64,000 nucleotides of DNA from Nocardia otitidiscaviarum NBRC 14405 (GCF_000308635.1 NZ_BAGD01000081.1:124001-188000), one strand, 5' to 3'; positions 51,171 through 60,242 are shown, counted from the first letter of the stretch. Numbers and translations: made by a program. Notes: a model not told the origin generated them from the sequence alone.

Positions 51171-51839
51171 CTACGTCGACACTGCGGCACGGACTCCGCG
51201 TCCGACGCAGACCAGTGCCGCGACAATCAATGCCGCAGGTACCAGGAATGCCCACCAGCCCGTCGCCCTGCCCAGCGCCACAGCGCCTCCCGCACCGACC
51301 ACCAGTCCGGCGATGCGGGCCGGTGACCACGGGTCCGCCTTGCCGGTCGCGGCGAGATCGCTACAGAAGCGGGTGAAGGTGCTCGTCAGATAGGTGGTGG
51401 GGGAATTCGGATCGGCCGCCATCACCGTCGCGGACTGCATGCCCATGGCCAGCGAAGCCAGCACCAGCAGCGGCGCCCGGCCGAACCCGTCGCCGCAGAC
51501 CACGGCCAGTGCGGCGAGCGCGCCGACGAGAACGGCTTCGGCGACGAGACATTCGAGTACACGGCGCTCGCGGCGCCCGCGCTCCGCACGACACCAGCGG
51601 GCCGCCACCACGACTCCCACCGCATAGCCGCCCAGCACGGTGAGCGGGCCCGCGACATCCGTCCACGGCAGTGCCGCGGCCACGCCGAGCAGCACCAGAT
51701 TGCCGGTCAGGACGCTGGCGAACACCTTGCCCAGCTCGGTGAACACCAGCGCGTCCGTGGCCCCGGCCCCGGCGCTGAGCAGCACCAGCGCGGTGGGGCC
51801 GCCCGGAAAGCCGATTCGGCTCCCCTGTTCGATTGCCAT
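51171..51839 (-). CDS. DUF1275 (YoaK-like) membrane protein
   Basis: 222 aa with six membrane helices. LLSAGAGATDALVFTELGKV, FASVLTGNLVLLGVA, LASLAMGMQSATV and TYLTSTFTRFCSDLA are the DUF1275 motifs. Function unknown; transport is often assumed. Confidence 0.87.
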   Translation of the reverse strand: MAIEQGSRIGFPGGPTALVLLSAGAGATDALVFTELGKVFASVLTGNLVLLGVAAALPWTDVAGPLTVLGGYAVGVVVAARWCRAERGRRERRVLECLVAEAVLVGALAALAVVCGDGFGRAPLLVLASLAMGMQSATVMAADPNSPTTYLTSTFTRFCSDLAATGKADPWSPARIAGLVVGAGGAVALGRATGWWAFLVPAALIVAALVCVGRGVRAAVST

Positions 51840-51967
51840 GCGGTCACCGTATCCGCGTGGCGCCTAGCCGCCCGGCAGCGACGAGAGCGAGCCGCGTCAC
51901 CCCCGCGCATCGACGGCGACGCCGTGACCGCAGCACCGGGACGCGGATCGGCCCCGTGAGCCGACCG

Positions 51968-52954
51968 TCAAGCCGATGTCGCGGCGGGTTTCACTCCGAG
52001 GCTGTCGAGGCTGGTGAGCAGGAAGTCGTTCACCGCGGTGGGGTTCTCCAGCTGCACCAGGTGACCCGCGCCGGGCACCTCCACCACCGCGCGCAGGTCC
52101 GGGACCGCGGCCCGCATGGTGGCCAGCGGATCGCGGCCGCTGAAGCCCTCCATATCGGGATCGTGCTCACCGTAGAGGAAATAGGCGGGCACGCTCACCG
52201 TCGCGTCGGCGAAGTCGGCGGTCAGTTCCCAGTTGCGGTCCAGATTGCGGTACCAGTTGAGCCCGCCGGTGAATCCGGTGCGCTCGAAATCGACAGCGAG
52301 AGTGTCGAATTCCTCCTGGGTGAGCCAGGACCACGGCAGTGCGGGGGCATCCGGCAGTACGTCCAGGTAGCCGAGGCCGGGCGGATTCTTCCAGGTATCG
52401 AGGTAGTGGTAGGCGCCGCTGAGCGAGTAGTACACCCGGGCCAGGAATTCCCGTGGGCGGGCGGCGAGTTCGGCATCGGCCACACCCGGCTCCTGGAAGT
52501 ACGACAGGTGCAGGAAGTGCCGCTGCGCGGCCTTGGTCCAGAACGCCGACGGCGGCTTGGGCGGGCGCGGGGCGAACGGATTGTTCAACACCATGACGCC
52601 GTCCACCCGCTCGGGGGCGCGCAGCGCCAGCTCCCACACCAGCTGCGCCCCGAAATCCAGGCCGACGAAGACGGCCCGCTCGGCTCCGATGTCGTCGAGC
52701 AGGGCGAGCAGATCCCCGATGACGACCGCGTTGGTGTACGCCTCGGGATCGGCGGGAGCGTCGGTGCGGCCGTATCCGCGCAGGTCGGGGGCCAGTGCCC
52801 GGTAGCCCGCCGCGGCCAGCGCCTCGACCTGGTGGTGCCACACGAAGCCGGTGTGCGGGAACCCGTGACAGAACACCACCGGGTGCCCCTGCCCCCGCTC
52901 GGTGACATGCATATCGATGCCGCTGGTCCGCACCGTGCGATGGCTGTTGTCCAC
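51968..52954 (-). CDS. epoxide-hydrolase-like alpha/beta hydrolase
   Basis: 328 aa. HGFPHTGFVWHHQVEALAAA holds the oxyanion HGxP, VFVGLDFGAQLVWELAL has Asp as nucleophile (as in epoxide hydrolases and dehalogenases), LYGEHDPDMEG gives the acid and GAGHLVQLENP the His. An Asp nucleophile supports epoxide opening. GTG 52954 is chosen: GGAGG lies five bases upstream; TTG 52966 is possible. Divergent from the SDR with a KstR-like box between, so a role in sterol or lipid breakdown is suggested. Confidence 0.83.
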   Translation of the reverse strand: MDNSHRTVRTSGIDMHVTERGQGHPVVFCHGFPHTGFVWHHQVEALAAAGYRALAPDLRGYGRTDAPADPEAYTNAVVIGDLLALLDDIGAERAVFVGLDFGAQLVWELALRAPERVDGVMVLNNPFAPRPPKPPSAFWTKAAQRHFLHLSYFQEPGVADAELAARPREFLARVYYSLSGAYHYLDTWKNPPGLGYLDVLPDAPALPWSWLTQEEFDTLAVDFERTGFTGGLNWYRNLDRNWELTADFADATVSVPAYFLYGEHDPDMEGFSGRDPLATMRAAVPDLRAVVEVPGAGHLVQLENPTAVNDFLLTSLDSLGVKPAATSA

Positions 52955-52970
52955 TACCGCCTCCAACTTC

Positions 52971-52984
52971 TAGAACACGTTCTT
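52971..52984. promoter_or_regulatory. KstR-like operator
   Basis: TAGAACACGTTCTT matches the KstR consensus TnnAACnnGTTnnA at all but the last base and contains the perfect palindrome AGAAC-AC-GTTCT. It lies between the divergent epoxide-hydrolase-like gene and the SDR gene. KstR represses cholesterol and lipid catabolic genes in mycobacteria and rhodococci. Confidence 0.7.
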
Positions 52985-53008
52985 ATTTCAAGGTAGTGTC
53001 CAGCGGTT

Positions 53009-53857
53009 GTGAGCGAAATACCCAAGATTCTCGACGGCCGGGTCGCGGTGGTCACCGGCGCGAGTCGCGGTATCGGCAAGGGCATCGCCCTGGAGCTGGG
53101 CGCGGCGGGTGCCACCGTGTATGTCACCGGCCGCAGCACCACGGCCGGACAGCTGCCCGGAACCGTGCACGCCACCGCCGCCGAGATCACCGAACTCGGC
53201 GGCGCGGGAGTGGCGGTGGTGTGCGATCACCACGACGACGCGGCGGTGGAACGCCTCTTCGCCCAGGTGCGCGCCGACCACGGGCGACTCGACGTGCTGG
53301 TGAACAACGTCTACAACTCGCCGTCGGCGGCGCGCTGGCTCGGACGCAAGTTCTGGGACGTGCCGCCGAAAGCCTGGGACGAGACCTTCGATATCGGGGT
53401 GCGATCCCATTACGTGGCAAGCGTTTTCGCTGCTCCCCTGCTCATCGAGGCGGGCGGACTGATCGTGAACGTGTCCTCGCCCGGCGCGCAGCGGCACATG
53501 CACAATGCCGTCTACGGCGTCGGCAAGACCGCCCTGGACCGGATGACCGCCGACTTCGCGCACGATCTCGCCGACACCGAGGTCACGGCGGTGTCCATCT
53601 GGCCCGGCATCGTGAATACCGAACTACTGCAGATGGTTCCGGCCGACGAACACGGCCGCCGAATGGTCACGCTGCCCGGTGAGGGCACCTTCGACCTCGA
53701 CGCCGCCGAGTCGCCGCGCTTCCCGGGCCGTGCCGTGGTCGCGCTGGCCGCCGATCCCGAACGCCGCAAGCGGACCGGAAAAGCCTGGCGGGTGGCCGAT
53801 CTCGCGGACGAGTACGGATTCACCGATATCGACGGCCGTATTCCGCGCGCCGACTAG
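53009..53857 (+). CDS. short-chain dehydrogenase/reductase
   Basis: 282 aa. VAVVTGASRGIGKGIALELG binds NAD(P), VLVNNVYNSP is the NNAG-like strand, VNVSSPGAQRHMHN gives the Ser and AVYGVGKTALDRM the catalytic Tyr and Lys. It resembles the DHRS1-type branch. Start GTG 53009, leader of only 25 bases after the KstR-like box. First gene of a lipid-catabolism set with the thiolase and acyl-CoA ligase. Confidence 0.88.
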   Translation: MSEIPKILDGRVAVVTGASRGIGKGIALELGAAGATVYVTGRSTTAGQLPGTVHATAAEITELGGAGVAVVCDHHDDAAVERLFAQVRADHGRLDVLVNNVYNSPSAARWLGRKFWDVPPKAWDETFDIGVRSHYVASVFAAPLLIEAGGLIVNVSSPGAQRHMHNAVYGVGKTALDRMTADFAHDLADTEVTAVSIWPGIVNTELLQMVPADEHGRRMVTLPGEGTFDLDAAESPRFPGRAVVALAADPERRKRTGKAWRVADLADEYGFTDIDGRIPRAD

Positions 53858-53905
53858 CGCACCGCACCAATTCGCAGCAGTTTTCCGACAGAAGGAGTGC
53901 CAAGT

Positions 53906-55099
53906 ATGCGACGCGTATTCATCGTGGGTGTCGCCATGACGCCGTTCGTCAAGATCGGCTCCCGCGAATGGACCTATCCGGAGATGGTCGCGGAGGCGGT
54001 ACGCGGGGCGCTCGGCGACGCGGGCATCGGCTACGACCGGATCCAGCGCGCCGCCGTCGGCTACGTCTTCCAGCCGTCCGCGGCCGGGCAGCGCGCCCTC
54101 TACGACATCGGACTCACCGGCATTCCGATGGTGAACGTCAACAACAACTGCGCCACCGGCTCCACCGCGCTCATGCTGGCCCGGGAATGGGTCGGTGCCG
54201 GCCTCGCCGACGTGGCGCTGGCGGTCGGGTTCGAGCAGATGACCAAGGAGGCCATGGCCGGACCGGCCAGCAAGCCCAAGGCGACCACCGTCGACCACCA
54301 CCTGACCGTCATACGCGGGCAGTTCGACTTCGGGAACGCGCCCATCACCACGCAGTTCTTCGGCAATGCCGCCATCGAGCACATGAAGCGGTACGGCACC
54401 ACGCCCGAGCAGCTGGCGCGGGTGGCGGTGAAGAACCACGAACATTCGACCCGGAATCCGCTGGCGCAGTTCCAGAACGCGTACACCCTCGACGAGGTGC
54501 TGACCGACAAGCCGGTGCACGGACCGCTCACCCGCTCGCAGTGCTCCCCCATGTCCGACGGGGCGGCGGCCGCGGTGGTGGTGAGCGAGGAGTTCGTGCG
54601 GGAGCACGGGCTCGAGGCGCAGGCCGTGGAGATCCTCGCCCAGGAGCTGGCCACCGACGATTCCGCCGCTTTCGCCTCCGGATCGATGATCGATGTGGTG
54701 GGCTCGGGTATGACCCGTCGCGCCGCACAGCGGGTGTTCGACTCCGCCGGAATCGGCATCGGCGATGTCGACGTGATCGAACTGCACGACTGCTTCTCCA
54801 TCAACGAACTCATCACCTACGAAGCCCTCGGACTCTGTGGCGAAGGCGAATCCGGTGCGCTGGCCGAATCCGGGGCCACCACCTACGGCGGCACCTGGGT
54901 GGTGAACCCCTCCGGCGGCCTCATCTCCAAGGGCCACCCGCTGGGCGCCACCGGACTGGCGCAGGCCACCGAATTGTCCTGGCAGCTGCGGGGTCTCGCC
55001 GGTGAGCGGCAGGTACCCGATGCCCGGATCGCCCTCGCCCACAACCTCGGACTCGGCGGTGCCACCGTCGTCACCCTCTACGCCGCGCCCAGCGCCTGA
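53906..55099 (+). CDS. SCP2-type thiolase / lipid-transfer protein
   Basis: 397 aa, thiolase superfamily of the nonspecific lipid-transfer (SCP-x) type. VNVNNNCATGSTALMLAREW holds the nucleophilic Cys, IDVIELHDCFSINELITYEA and NPSGGLISKGHPLGATGLAQ the remaining active-site residues. Such proteins cleave branched or sterol side-chain beta-ketoacyl-CoA or act as aldolases. ATG 53906 has GGAG upstream. 48 bases after the SDR and followed 23 bases later by the ligase. Confidence 0.9.
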   Translation: MRRVFIVGVAMTPFVKIGSREWTYPEMVAEAVRGALGDAGIGYDRIQRAAVGYVFQPSAAGQRALYDIGLTGIPMVNVNNNCATGSTALMLAREWVGAGLADVALAVGFEQMTKEAMAGPASKPKATTVDHHLTVIRGQFDFGNAPITTQFFGNAAIEHMKRYGTTPEQLARVAVKNHEHSTRNPLAQFQNAYTLDEVLTDKPVHGPLTRSQCSPMSDGAAAAVVVSEEFVREHGLEAQAVEILAQELATDDSAAFASGSMIDVVGSGMTRRAAQRVFDSAGIGIGDVDVIELHDCFSINELITYEALGLCGEGESGALAESGATTYGGTWVVNPSGGLISKGHPLGATGLAQATELSWQLRGLAGERQVPDARIALAHNLGLGGATVVTLYAAPSA

Positions 55100-55122
55100 C
55101 CGGAACGGGAGTTGAATTACCC

Positions 55123-56730
55123 ATGACTGCCATCGATCCCGACACCCGCCTGCGGATGCCGGTGCACAACGGCCACAGCCTGCTCGCCGGACTGCGCCGC
55201 CACAAGCGCAATCCCGTTGTGACACTAGGCGATACCGTACTCACCGGCGCGGACGTACTGGACGCCATCAGCCGGTACGTGGCCGCGTTCGAGGCCAATG
55301 GCGTGAGCACCGGAACGCCGGTCGGCATTCTCGCGCTCAACCGTCCCGAGGTGCTGTTCACCATCGCGGCCGGGCAGGTCCGCGGGCAGCGGCGGACCGC
55401 ACTGCACCCCATCGGCGGACTCGACGATCACGCGTACGTCCTCGCCGACGCCGGTATCACCACCCTGATCCTCGATCCGGTGCCCGCCTTCGTGCAGCGC
55501 GCCCGCGCACTGGTCGACCGGGTACCGAACCTGACCAAGGTGCTCGTCCTCGGCCCCGTACCGGACGAATTGGCCGACGTCGGTGTGGACTTCCTCGCCG
55601 AGGTGGAGAAGTTCGAACCCGAACCGATCGAGGCCACCGAACTGCGGCCCGACGATGTCATCTCGGTGAGCTACACCGGCGGCACCACCGGCAAACCCAA
55701 GGGCGTGGTCGGGACCGCGCTCACCATGGCCACCATGACGCAGATCCAGCTGTCGGAATGGGAGTGGCCGAAGCGTCCGAAGTTCCTCATCTGCACGCCG
55801 CTCTCCCATGCTGGCGCGGCCTTCTTCGTGCCGGTGGTACTGCTGGGCGGCGAATGCATCGTACTGCCGCGCTTCGACGCCGGTGAGGTGCTGAAGGCCA
55901 TCGAGGAACACCGGATCAGCGCCACCATGCTGGTGCCGTCCATGATCTACGCGCTGCTCGACCACCCGGATGTCAAGACACGGGATCTCTCGTCGCTGGA
56001 AACCGTCTACTACGGGGCATCCGCCATCGACCCGAACCGGCTGACCCAGGCCATCGAACGGTTCGGACCGATCTTCGCGCAGTACTTCGGGCAGTCCGAG
56101 GCGCCCATGGCCATCAGCTACCTGGCCAAGGACGAGCACGACAAAGCGCGGCTGAGCTCCTGCGGACGGCCCTCGGTCGCACTGCGCGTCGCACTCATCG
56201 ACGACAAGGGCGAGGTCGTACCGCAGGGTGAGGTGGGCGAGATCTGCGTATCCGGGCCGCTACTGGCGGCCGGATACCTGAACCTGCCCGAGGTGACGGC
56301 CGAGACGTTCAAGAACGGCTGGCTGCACACCGGCGACCTCGCCCGCGAGGACGAGGACGGCTTCCTGCACATCGTCGGCCGCAGCAAGGACATGGTCGTG
56401 ACCGGAGGGTTCAATGTGTTCCCGCGCGAGGTCGAGGACGTGGTGTCCGAACATCCCGCCGTACTCGATGTCGCGGTGGTCGGCGTGCCGGATCCGCAGT
56501 GGGGCGAGGCGGTGACCGCGGTCGTGGTGCTCGACGCCGCCACGGCCGCCGACACCGCCGCGGTGGACACGGTGACCGCCGAGATCCAGGCCACCGTGAA
56601 ACAGCGCAAGGGTTCGGTGCAGGTGCCGAAGAATGTCGTGGTCATCGACAAACTGCCGCTGACCGGGCTCGGCAAGCCCGACAAGAAGGCGGTACGGGTG
56701 ATCGCCCAGGAGCGACTGGGTATCTCGTGA
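55123..56730 (+). CDS. fatty-acid/steroid-acid-CoA ligase (FadD-type)
   Basis: 535 aa ANL-superfamily ligase. It adenylates an acid and joins it to CoA. ISVSYTGGTTGKPKGVV is the P-loop, QYFGQSEAPMAISYL the A5 region, LHTGDLAREDEDGFLHIVGR the A7/A8 core and PLTGLGKPDKKAVR contains the catalytic Lys. Mycobacterial FadD8 is a similar type, but I do not assign the number. It probably activates the acid that the thiolase and SDR process. Confidence 0.9.
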   Translation: MTAIDPDTRLRMPVHNGHSLLAGLRRHKRNPVVTLGDTVLTGADVLDAISRYVAAFEANGVSTGTPVGILALNRPEVLFTIAAGQVRGQRRTALHPIGGLDDHAYVLADAGITTLILDPVPAFVQRARALVDRVPNLTKVLVLGPVPDELADVGVDFLAEVEKFEPEPIEATELRPDDVISVSYTGGTTGKPKGVVGTALTMATMTQIQLSEWEWPKRPKFLICTPLSHAGAAFFVPVVLLGGECIVLPRFDAGEVLKAIEEHRISATMLVPSMIYALLDHPDVKTRDLSSLETVYYGASAIDPNRLTQAIERFGPIFAQYFGQSEAPMAISYLAKDEHDKARLSSCGRPSVALRVALIDDKGEVVPQGEVGEICVSGPLLAAGYLNLPEVTAETFKNGWLHTGDLAREDEDGFLHIVGRSKDMVVTGGFNVFPREVEDVVSEHPAVLDVAVVGVPDPQWGEAVTAVVVLDAATAADTAAVDTVTAEIQATVKQRKGSVQVPKNVVVIDKLPLTGLGKPDKKAVRVIAQERLGIS

Positions 56731-56751
56731 TCGGCCCGGCCGTCTGACGTT

Positions 56752-57438
56752 CTAGGCCCGGCCGGTGGTCGGGCGCGCGGCCCCCAGTGTGCGCAGCAAC
56801 AGCGCTCCTCTGCGCACACTGTCGGTCGCCGCCTCGACCACAGCGCGAGTCACGAAGTGCCCCAACGCCGTTGCCACGAAGACGGCGGAAATGAGGAGCG
56901 GTGCCCATTCCCAGCCGAGTGCCAGCAGCGTGCGTTCGAACGTGTCGCGCGGCTGCACCACCGGCTCCCACGAATTGAGCCGCACCCAGCGCCCCAGAAA
57001 GACGCCGATCGCGCACAGCAGATGCGTCAGCAGCGTCAGCGGGGTCCGCCAGGCCCCGAGGCCGGACCGCTCCAGGAAGCGGTTCATCTCACCGAGCACC
57101 AGGTAGTAGGCCACGAACCCGGAGGCGATGAAGGCCGCGTACACCGGCAGTACGGTGGTCACGACCGGCCCGTCCCCCGCCCACCGGATGTCATCGCGCA
57201 GATGCACCAGATCGGTCACCACGTACGGCGCGTTCGGCAGGAACAGCAGCAACAGCACCGCTCCCGCCCACCACACCGGCGACACCAGCAAACGCCGCTC
57301 CCGCGGTTTCGCCATCCGGAACACCAGCAGCGCCAAAACCACCGGGACCCAAGCCAATACCGTGTTCCACCCCATCCAGAACAGGTTTCGGTGCAGCACC
57401 CCCGTCAGGCTGGGCCCGACCGCATCGACAATATCCAT
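56752..57438 (-). CDS. DUF1361 membrane protein
   Basis: 228 aa, six to seven membrane helices. FLPNAPYVVTDLVHLRDDIR is the diagnostic DUF1361 motif; NSWEPVVQPRDTFERTL is also conserved. Function unknown. Converges on the ligase gene. Confidence 0.85.
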   Translation of the reverse strand: MDIVDAVGPSLTGVLHRNLFWMGWNTVLAWVPVVLALLVFRMAKPRERRLLVSPVWWAGAVLLLLFLPNAPYVVTDLVHLRDDIRWAGDGPVVTTVLPVYAAFIASGFVAYYLVLGEMNRFLERSGLGAWRTPLTLLTHLLCAIGVFLGRWVRLNSWEPVVQPRDTFERTLLALGWEWAPLLISAVFVATALGHFVTRAVVEAATDSVRRGALLLRTLGAARPTTGRA

Positions 57439-57533
57439 GCGCTCATCTTGCCCACGGATCGGCCCGATCGGCCGCCGCTCTCACAGACCCCACAGTGTCT
57501 ACACACGATCGCCACGAACCGGTCCGCCCAGCG

Positions 57534-57575
57534 CGAATCACCCGGGTGCCGCCGTGGCGGCACCCGGGTGATTCG
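57534..57575. terminator. long perfect hairpin after secG
   Basis: Arms 57534-57553 and 57556-57575 are exact complements over 20 bases (CGAATCACCCGGG at the outer end) around GT. It lies 12 bases after the secG stop on the minus strand. Confidence 0.88.
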
Positions 57576-57587
57576 AAGCCCGTCAGC

Positions 57588-57821
57588 TTACGAGAACTTG
57601 ATCTCCAGGCCGATCCCGAGAATGGCGATCAACCAGACGATCCCCGTGAAGATGGTGATGCGATCCAGGTTCTTCTCGACCACGGTCGACCCGGAAAGGC
57701 TGGACTGCACGCCGCCACCGAACAGGCTGGACAGACCTCCACCCTTGGCCCGGTGCAGCAGCACCAGCAGCACCAGCAGCACGCTGGTGACGATCAGCAG
57801 GATGTCCAGGAACATGCGCAT
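57588..57821 (-). CDS. secG: preprotein translocase subunit SecG
   Basis: 77 aa with two membrane helices (ILLIVTSVLLVLLVLLHRAK and ITIFTGIVWLIAILGIGLEI). The cytoplasmic loop GGGLSSLFGGG is the SecG signature. It aids SecYEA translocation. In mycobacteria secG follows gap-pgk-tpi; here the upstream neighbour on the same strand is a tRNA-like gene, so that linkage is broken or lies outside the window. Confidence 0.94.
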   Translation of the reverse strand: MRMFLDILLIVTSVLLVLLVLLHRAKGGGLSSLFGGGVQSSLSGSTVVEKNLDRITIFTGIVWLIAILGIGLEIKFS

Positions 57822-57875
57822 TTCACGGAGTATATGCGCATGTCACCGGTACGTTCCAACCGCCCCCGGTCCGTG

Positions 57876-57961
57876 CGGAAGGCAGAGGACTCGAACCCCC
57901 GGGACGCGATGCCCGCCTCCGGTTTTCAATACCGGCTGGTCTCCACAGGCCGGAGCTTTCC
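57876..57961 (-). tRNA. tRNA-Ser(TGA)-like gene
   Basis: On the minus strand an 86-base class II tRNA can be folded: acceptor GGAAAGC with GCCTTCC (one A-C mismatch), anticodon stem CCGGT/ACCGG with loop ATTGAAA (anticodon TGA at 57926-57928), an 18-base variable arm and a T-arm with loop TTCGAGT. No CCA is encoded. The D-arm is poor (only two or three pairs, no A14), so it may be a divergent or decayed tRNA. The orientation of the T-arm rules out reading it as a plus-strand selenocysteine tRNA. Confidence 0.6.
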
Positions 57962-58105
57962 CTGCGCACGATCGAAACTTGCGGTACAACCACGTTCGCA
58001 GAAAAGGCCGCGCGGCAACAACCGACTTTCCCACCCCGGGGATCCTCTAGGCAGAGCCATCCCGCCGCAGCGAACCGCGGGGTAGGCATCACACCGGTCA
58101 AAGGA

Positions 58106-58974
58106 TTACTCGAATACCGCGTCGATGCGGTCGGCGGTCAGCACTCGCGCCGCCCACACCCGCAACCGAGCCGCCTCCGCACCCCGCACCGCCACCTCGA
58201 CCTCCGCCGCCAGCGGCCCGAACTTGAACGTAAGCTGCTCGAGCAGCAACTCGGCACGCCCCCGCGCCTCCCCGCGGGCTTCACCCCGGGCTTCACCCTC
58301 CGCGCGAAGCTGTTCCGCAGCCGTCACGATGACCTCCTTGACCTCGGGACCGAGCCGGTCGACCACCGGCCCCAGATCGGAATCACTGGTATTGCCGACA
58401 GTAAGAATGTACGTCACCACACACTCCAGGTCATCGACACCACCGGGCGCGGCCACCAGCGCGTTCAGATCCGCAACCAGCGGCAACAGGTCCGTTCCCA
58501 GCGAGCTTCAACAACACCAAGAGAACCCGTGCCGCGGGCGTCAACTCCCGCGCACACAAAGCCGGCACCGACTGCGCGGTGAGGTCGTCGAGCAGAAACC
58601 GGAACCGTGGCAGGCACGCACCGAGCGCGTCACGGGTGGCCGGATCGATGTCGATCACCTCCGACAGCTCCGTCGGAACCTCCCAGCGACGGCCGTCCGG
58701 GCTGGCGTGCACGACCAACGGGATCACCACCGGCAGCGTCCTGGCCTGCGAGTGGTCGCCCACCGTCCAGCCGAGTGCCGAACAGTAGGTCGCTGTAGCG
58801 CGAACGCAACCGCTGAGAGACGAAGCTGCACGGCTGCAGCACCAGCGCGTCCCAATCCAACCGGGCCACCACTGATTCCGGCAGCATCGCCCGTAGCTCA
58901 CCGGCGACGTCGGCGGGGCGCGACATCACGTGCCGGAAGTAGGCGTCATGTGGGTTCGACGGTGAGTCGGTCAC
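58106..58974 (-). pseudogene. Rpn-family recombination-promoting nuclease gene, broken
   Basis: Three pieces of one protein lie in different frames. GTG 58974 starts MTDSPSNPHDAYFRHVMSRP and runs to YSDLLFGTRLDGG; the next piece (about 58760-58500) reads LPVVIPLVVHASPDGRRW to LLVLLKLAG; the last (58486-58106) reads DDLECVVTYILTVGN and ends in a Glu/Arg repeat (GEARGEARGEARG). Between the first two pieces about 45 residues usual in the family (the YLLLEHQS region) are missing, so a deletion plus two frame changes have inactivated it. Intact relatives (PDDEXK fold, often labelled transposase) are about 330 aa. Confidence 0.8.
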
Positions 58975-59091
58975 GGACGGGCAAGCTGCTCCCAGGCAGA
59001 TTGCGACACACCGATTTCTTGCGGTTCCGCTGGTGGTTGCGCGCTGCGATCCCGACCGTGTCGCGACGGCCGGGATCGGCGGCGAAGGTGA

Positions 59092-59766
59092 TCAGTCGTT
59101 TACCGGGGTGAAGAAGCGGAAGTCGTCCAGGACGGCTGGGGGTTCGCCGCCGCCGGGGGCCTCGGAATCGTCCTGGCCGTGCACGCCGCCGTAGCGGTTG
59201 GTGTGCGGGACCTGCTCTTCGGTGAAGGTTCCGGACAATACCGGGTGCGGGGAATCGCCCAGGTATGCCGCGTAGGAGTCGCCCTCGGCGCGCAGGCGGA
59301 CCGTGGTCCCGTCGGGCCACTTGAACCACACCGGGATGTATTTGTCGGTGCCCGCGGCGGGGGTGAACGTCGTTCCGTCCCAGCTCAGCAGCGAGAGGCC
59401 CATCGAGGTGGCGGTGAACCAGAAGTGCACGCCCGCGTGCTGGGTGGCGGGGTCCGCGCGCAAGGCGATCGACATCGCGGAATGTTCGGGGTTGCGGCCG
59501 TTCCAGCGAATGGTGGCCTGGACCTCTTGCGTCTCGCCAGCGGCCGGCACCGCGTGGAACGCCAACGATACCGGTTCGCTGGGTGTCCCATCGGCCGAGA
59601 GCCGTCCCTCGACGATATGCAGCGTGCCGCCGCCGGCGGTGATCCAGTTCGCACCCAGTTCGGTACGATCGAACTCGTCGGTCGCGGCGTTCGCCCCTCC
59701 CGTCGATCCCACGTTGAACAGTAGAACAGCGGTCGCGGCGATTGCCGTACCCACGGTTCGTTTCAC
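59092..59766 (-). CDS. secreted concanavalin-like beta-sandwich protein
   Basis: 224 aa. The signal peptide is VGTAIAATAVLLFNVGSTGG, cut near ANAA. The mature part reads DEFDRTELGANWITAGGGTL, VQATIRWNGRNP, GVHFWFTATSMGLSLLSWDG and AVLDDFRFF, a laminin/concanavalin-like jelly roll as seen in DUF1349-type exported proteins; no catalytic pair is evident, so carbohydrate or ligand binding is likelier. GTG 59766 has AAGGGGG upstream. Codons further upstream are not used. Confidence 0.7.
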   Translation of the reverse strand: MKRTVGTAIAATAVLLFNVGSTGGANAATDEFDRTELGANWITAGGGTLHIVEGRLSADGTPSEPVSLAFHAVPAAGETQEVQATIRWNGRNPEHSAMSIALRADPATQHAGVHFWFTATSMGLSLLSWDGTTFTPAAGTDKYIPVWFKWPDGTTVRLRAEGDSYAAYLGDSPHPVLSGTFTEEQVPHTNRYGGVHGQDDSEAPGGGEPPAVLDDFRFFTPVND

Positions 59767-59831
59767 TACATGCCCCCTTCTGCACGTCCTTATCGTGTAG
59801 ATCAAGTTGCTGAGGATAGCCGCTATTCCCA

Positions 59832-59882
59832 ACCGACCGGTCGCGTGTCCCGACGGATGGGGTACCCCCGACCGACCGGTCG
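59832..59882. promoter_or_regulatory. duplicated ACCGACCGGTCG motif upstream of the secreted-protein gene
   Basis: ACCGACCGGTCG occurs at 59832-59843 and 59871-59882, 39 bases apart; each contains the perfect palindrome CGACCGGTCG. The spacing (about four helical turns) and place just upstream of the GTG suggest operators for an unidentified TetR-like regulator. Confidence 0.5.
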
Positions 59883-60206
59883 AACCGGATCGCACGGCCG
59901 GTGCCGACCGTTGCGTACCTGCGTAAAGGGCGGACAGACGGCAGGTGAACCGCGACTGTGCGACATGCGACCGATGGTCGGTCCTGTGGACGGCGAATTG
60001 TGAACAGCGGCCGCGAGATCGGTTGGAGATCACACATTCGGCGGTGGTGTGCCGCGCCGAGAATTGCGCGACATTCCGACTCTGTTCGTCGGTCACTCGG
60101 TGTGGACGTGTGCGAGTTCCGCCGGGCGGTCACCACTCGGCACACGAGATCGGCAGCCGACGACGGCGGCGAATGTTCCACCCGCCGAGCCTGGTCCGAG
60201 CATCGC

Positions 60207-60242
60207 GAAGCCCCGACGTACAGGGGGTCACGTCGGGGCTTC
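60207..60242. terminator. hairpin with 13-base stem
   Basis: GAAGCCCCGACGT pairs perfectly with ACGTCGGGGCTTC around a ten-base loop. No gene ends nearby on either strand. Confidence 0.7.

Noticed and set aside
56716..56775. Repeated GGCCCGGCCG near the ligase/DUF1361 junction as a terminator
   Set aside because: The copies are short, self-complementary and very common in GC-rich DNA; no clean stem-loop forms between the stops.
57876..57961. Selenocysteine tRNA on the plus strand (loop TTTCAAT, anticodon TCA)
   Set aside because: The T-arm motif GGTTCGAGTCC is only correct on the minus strand, where the anticodon is TGA.
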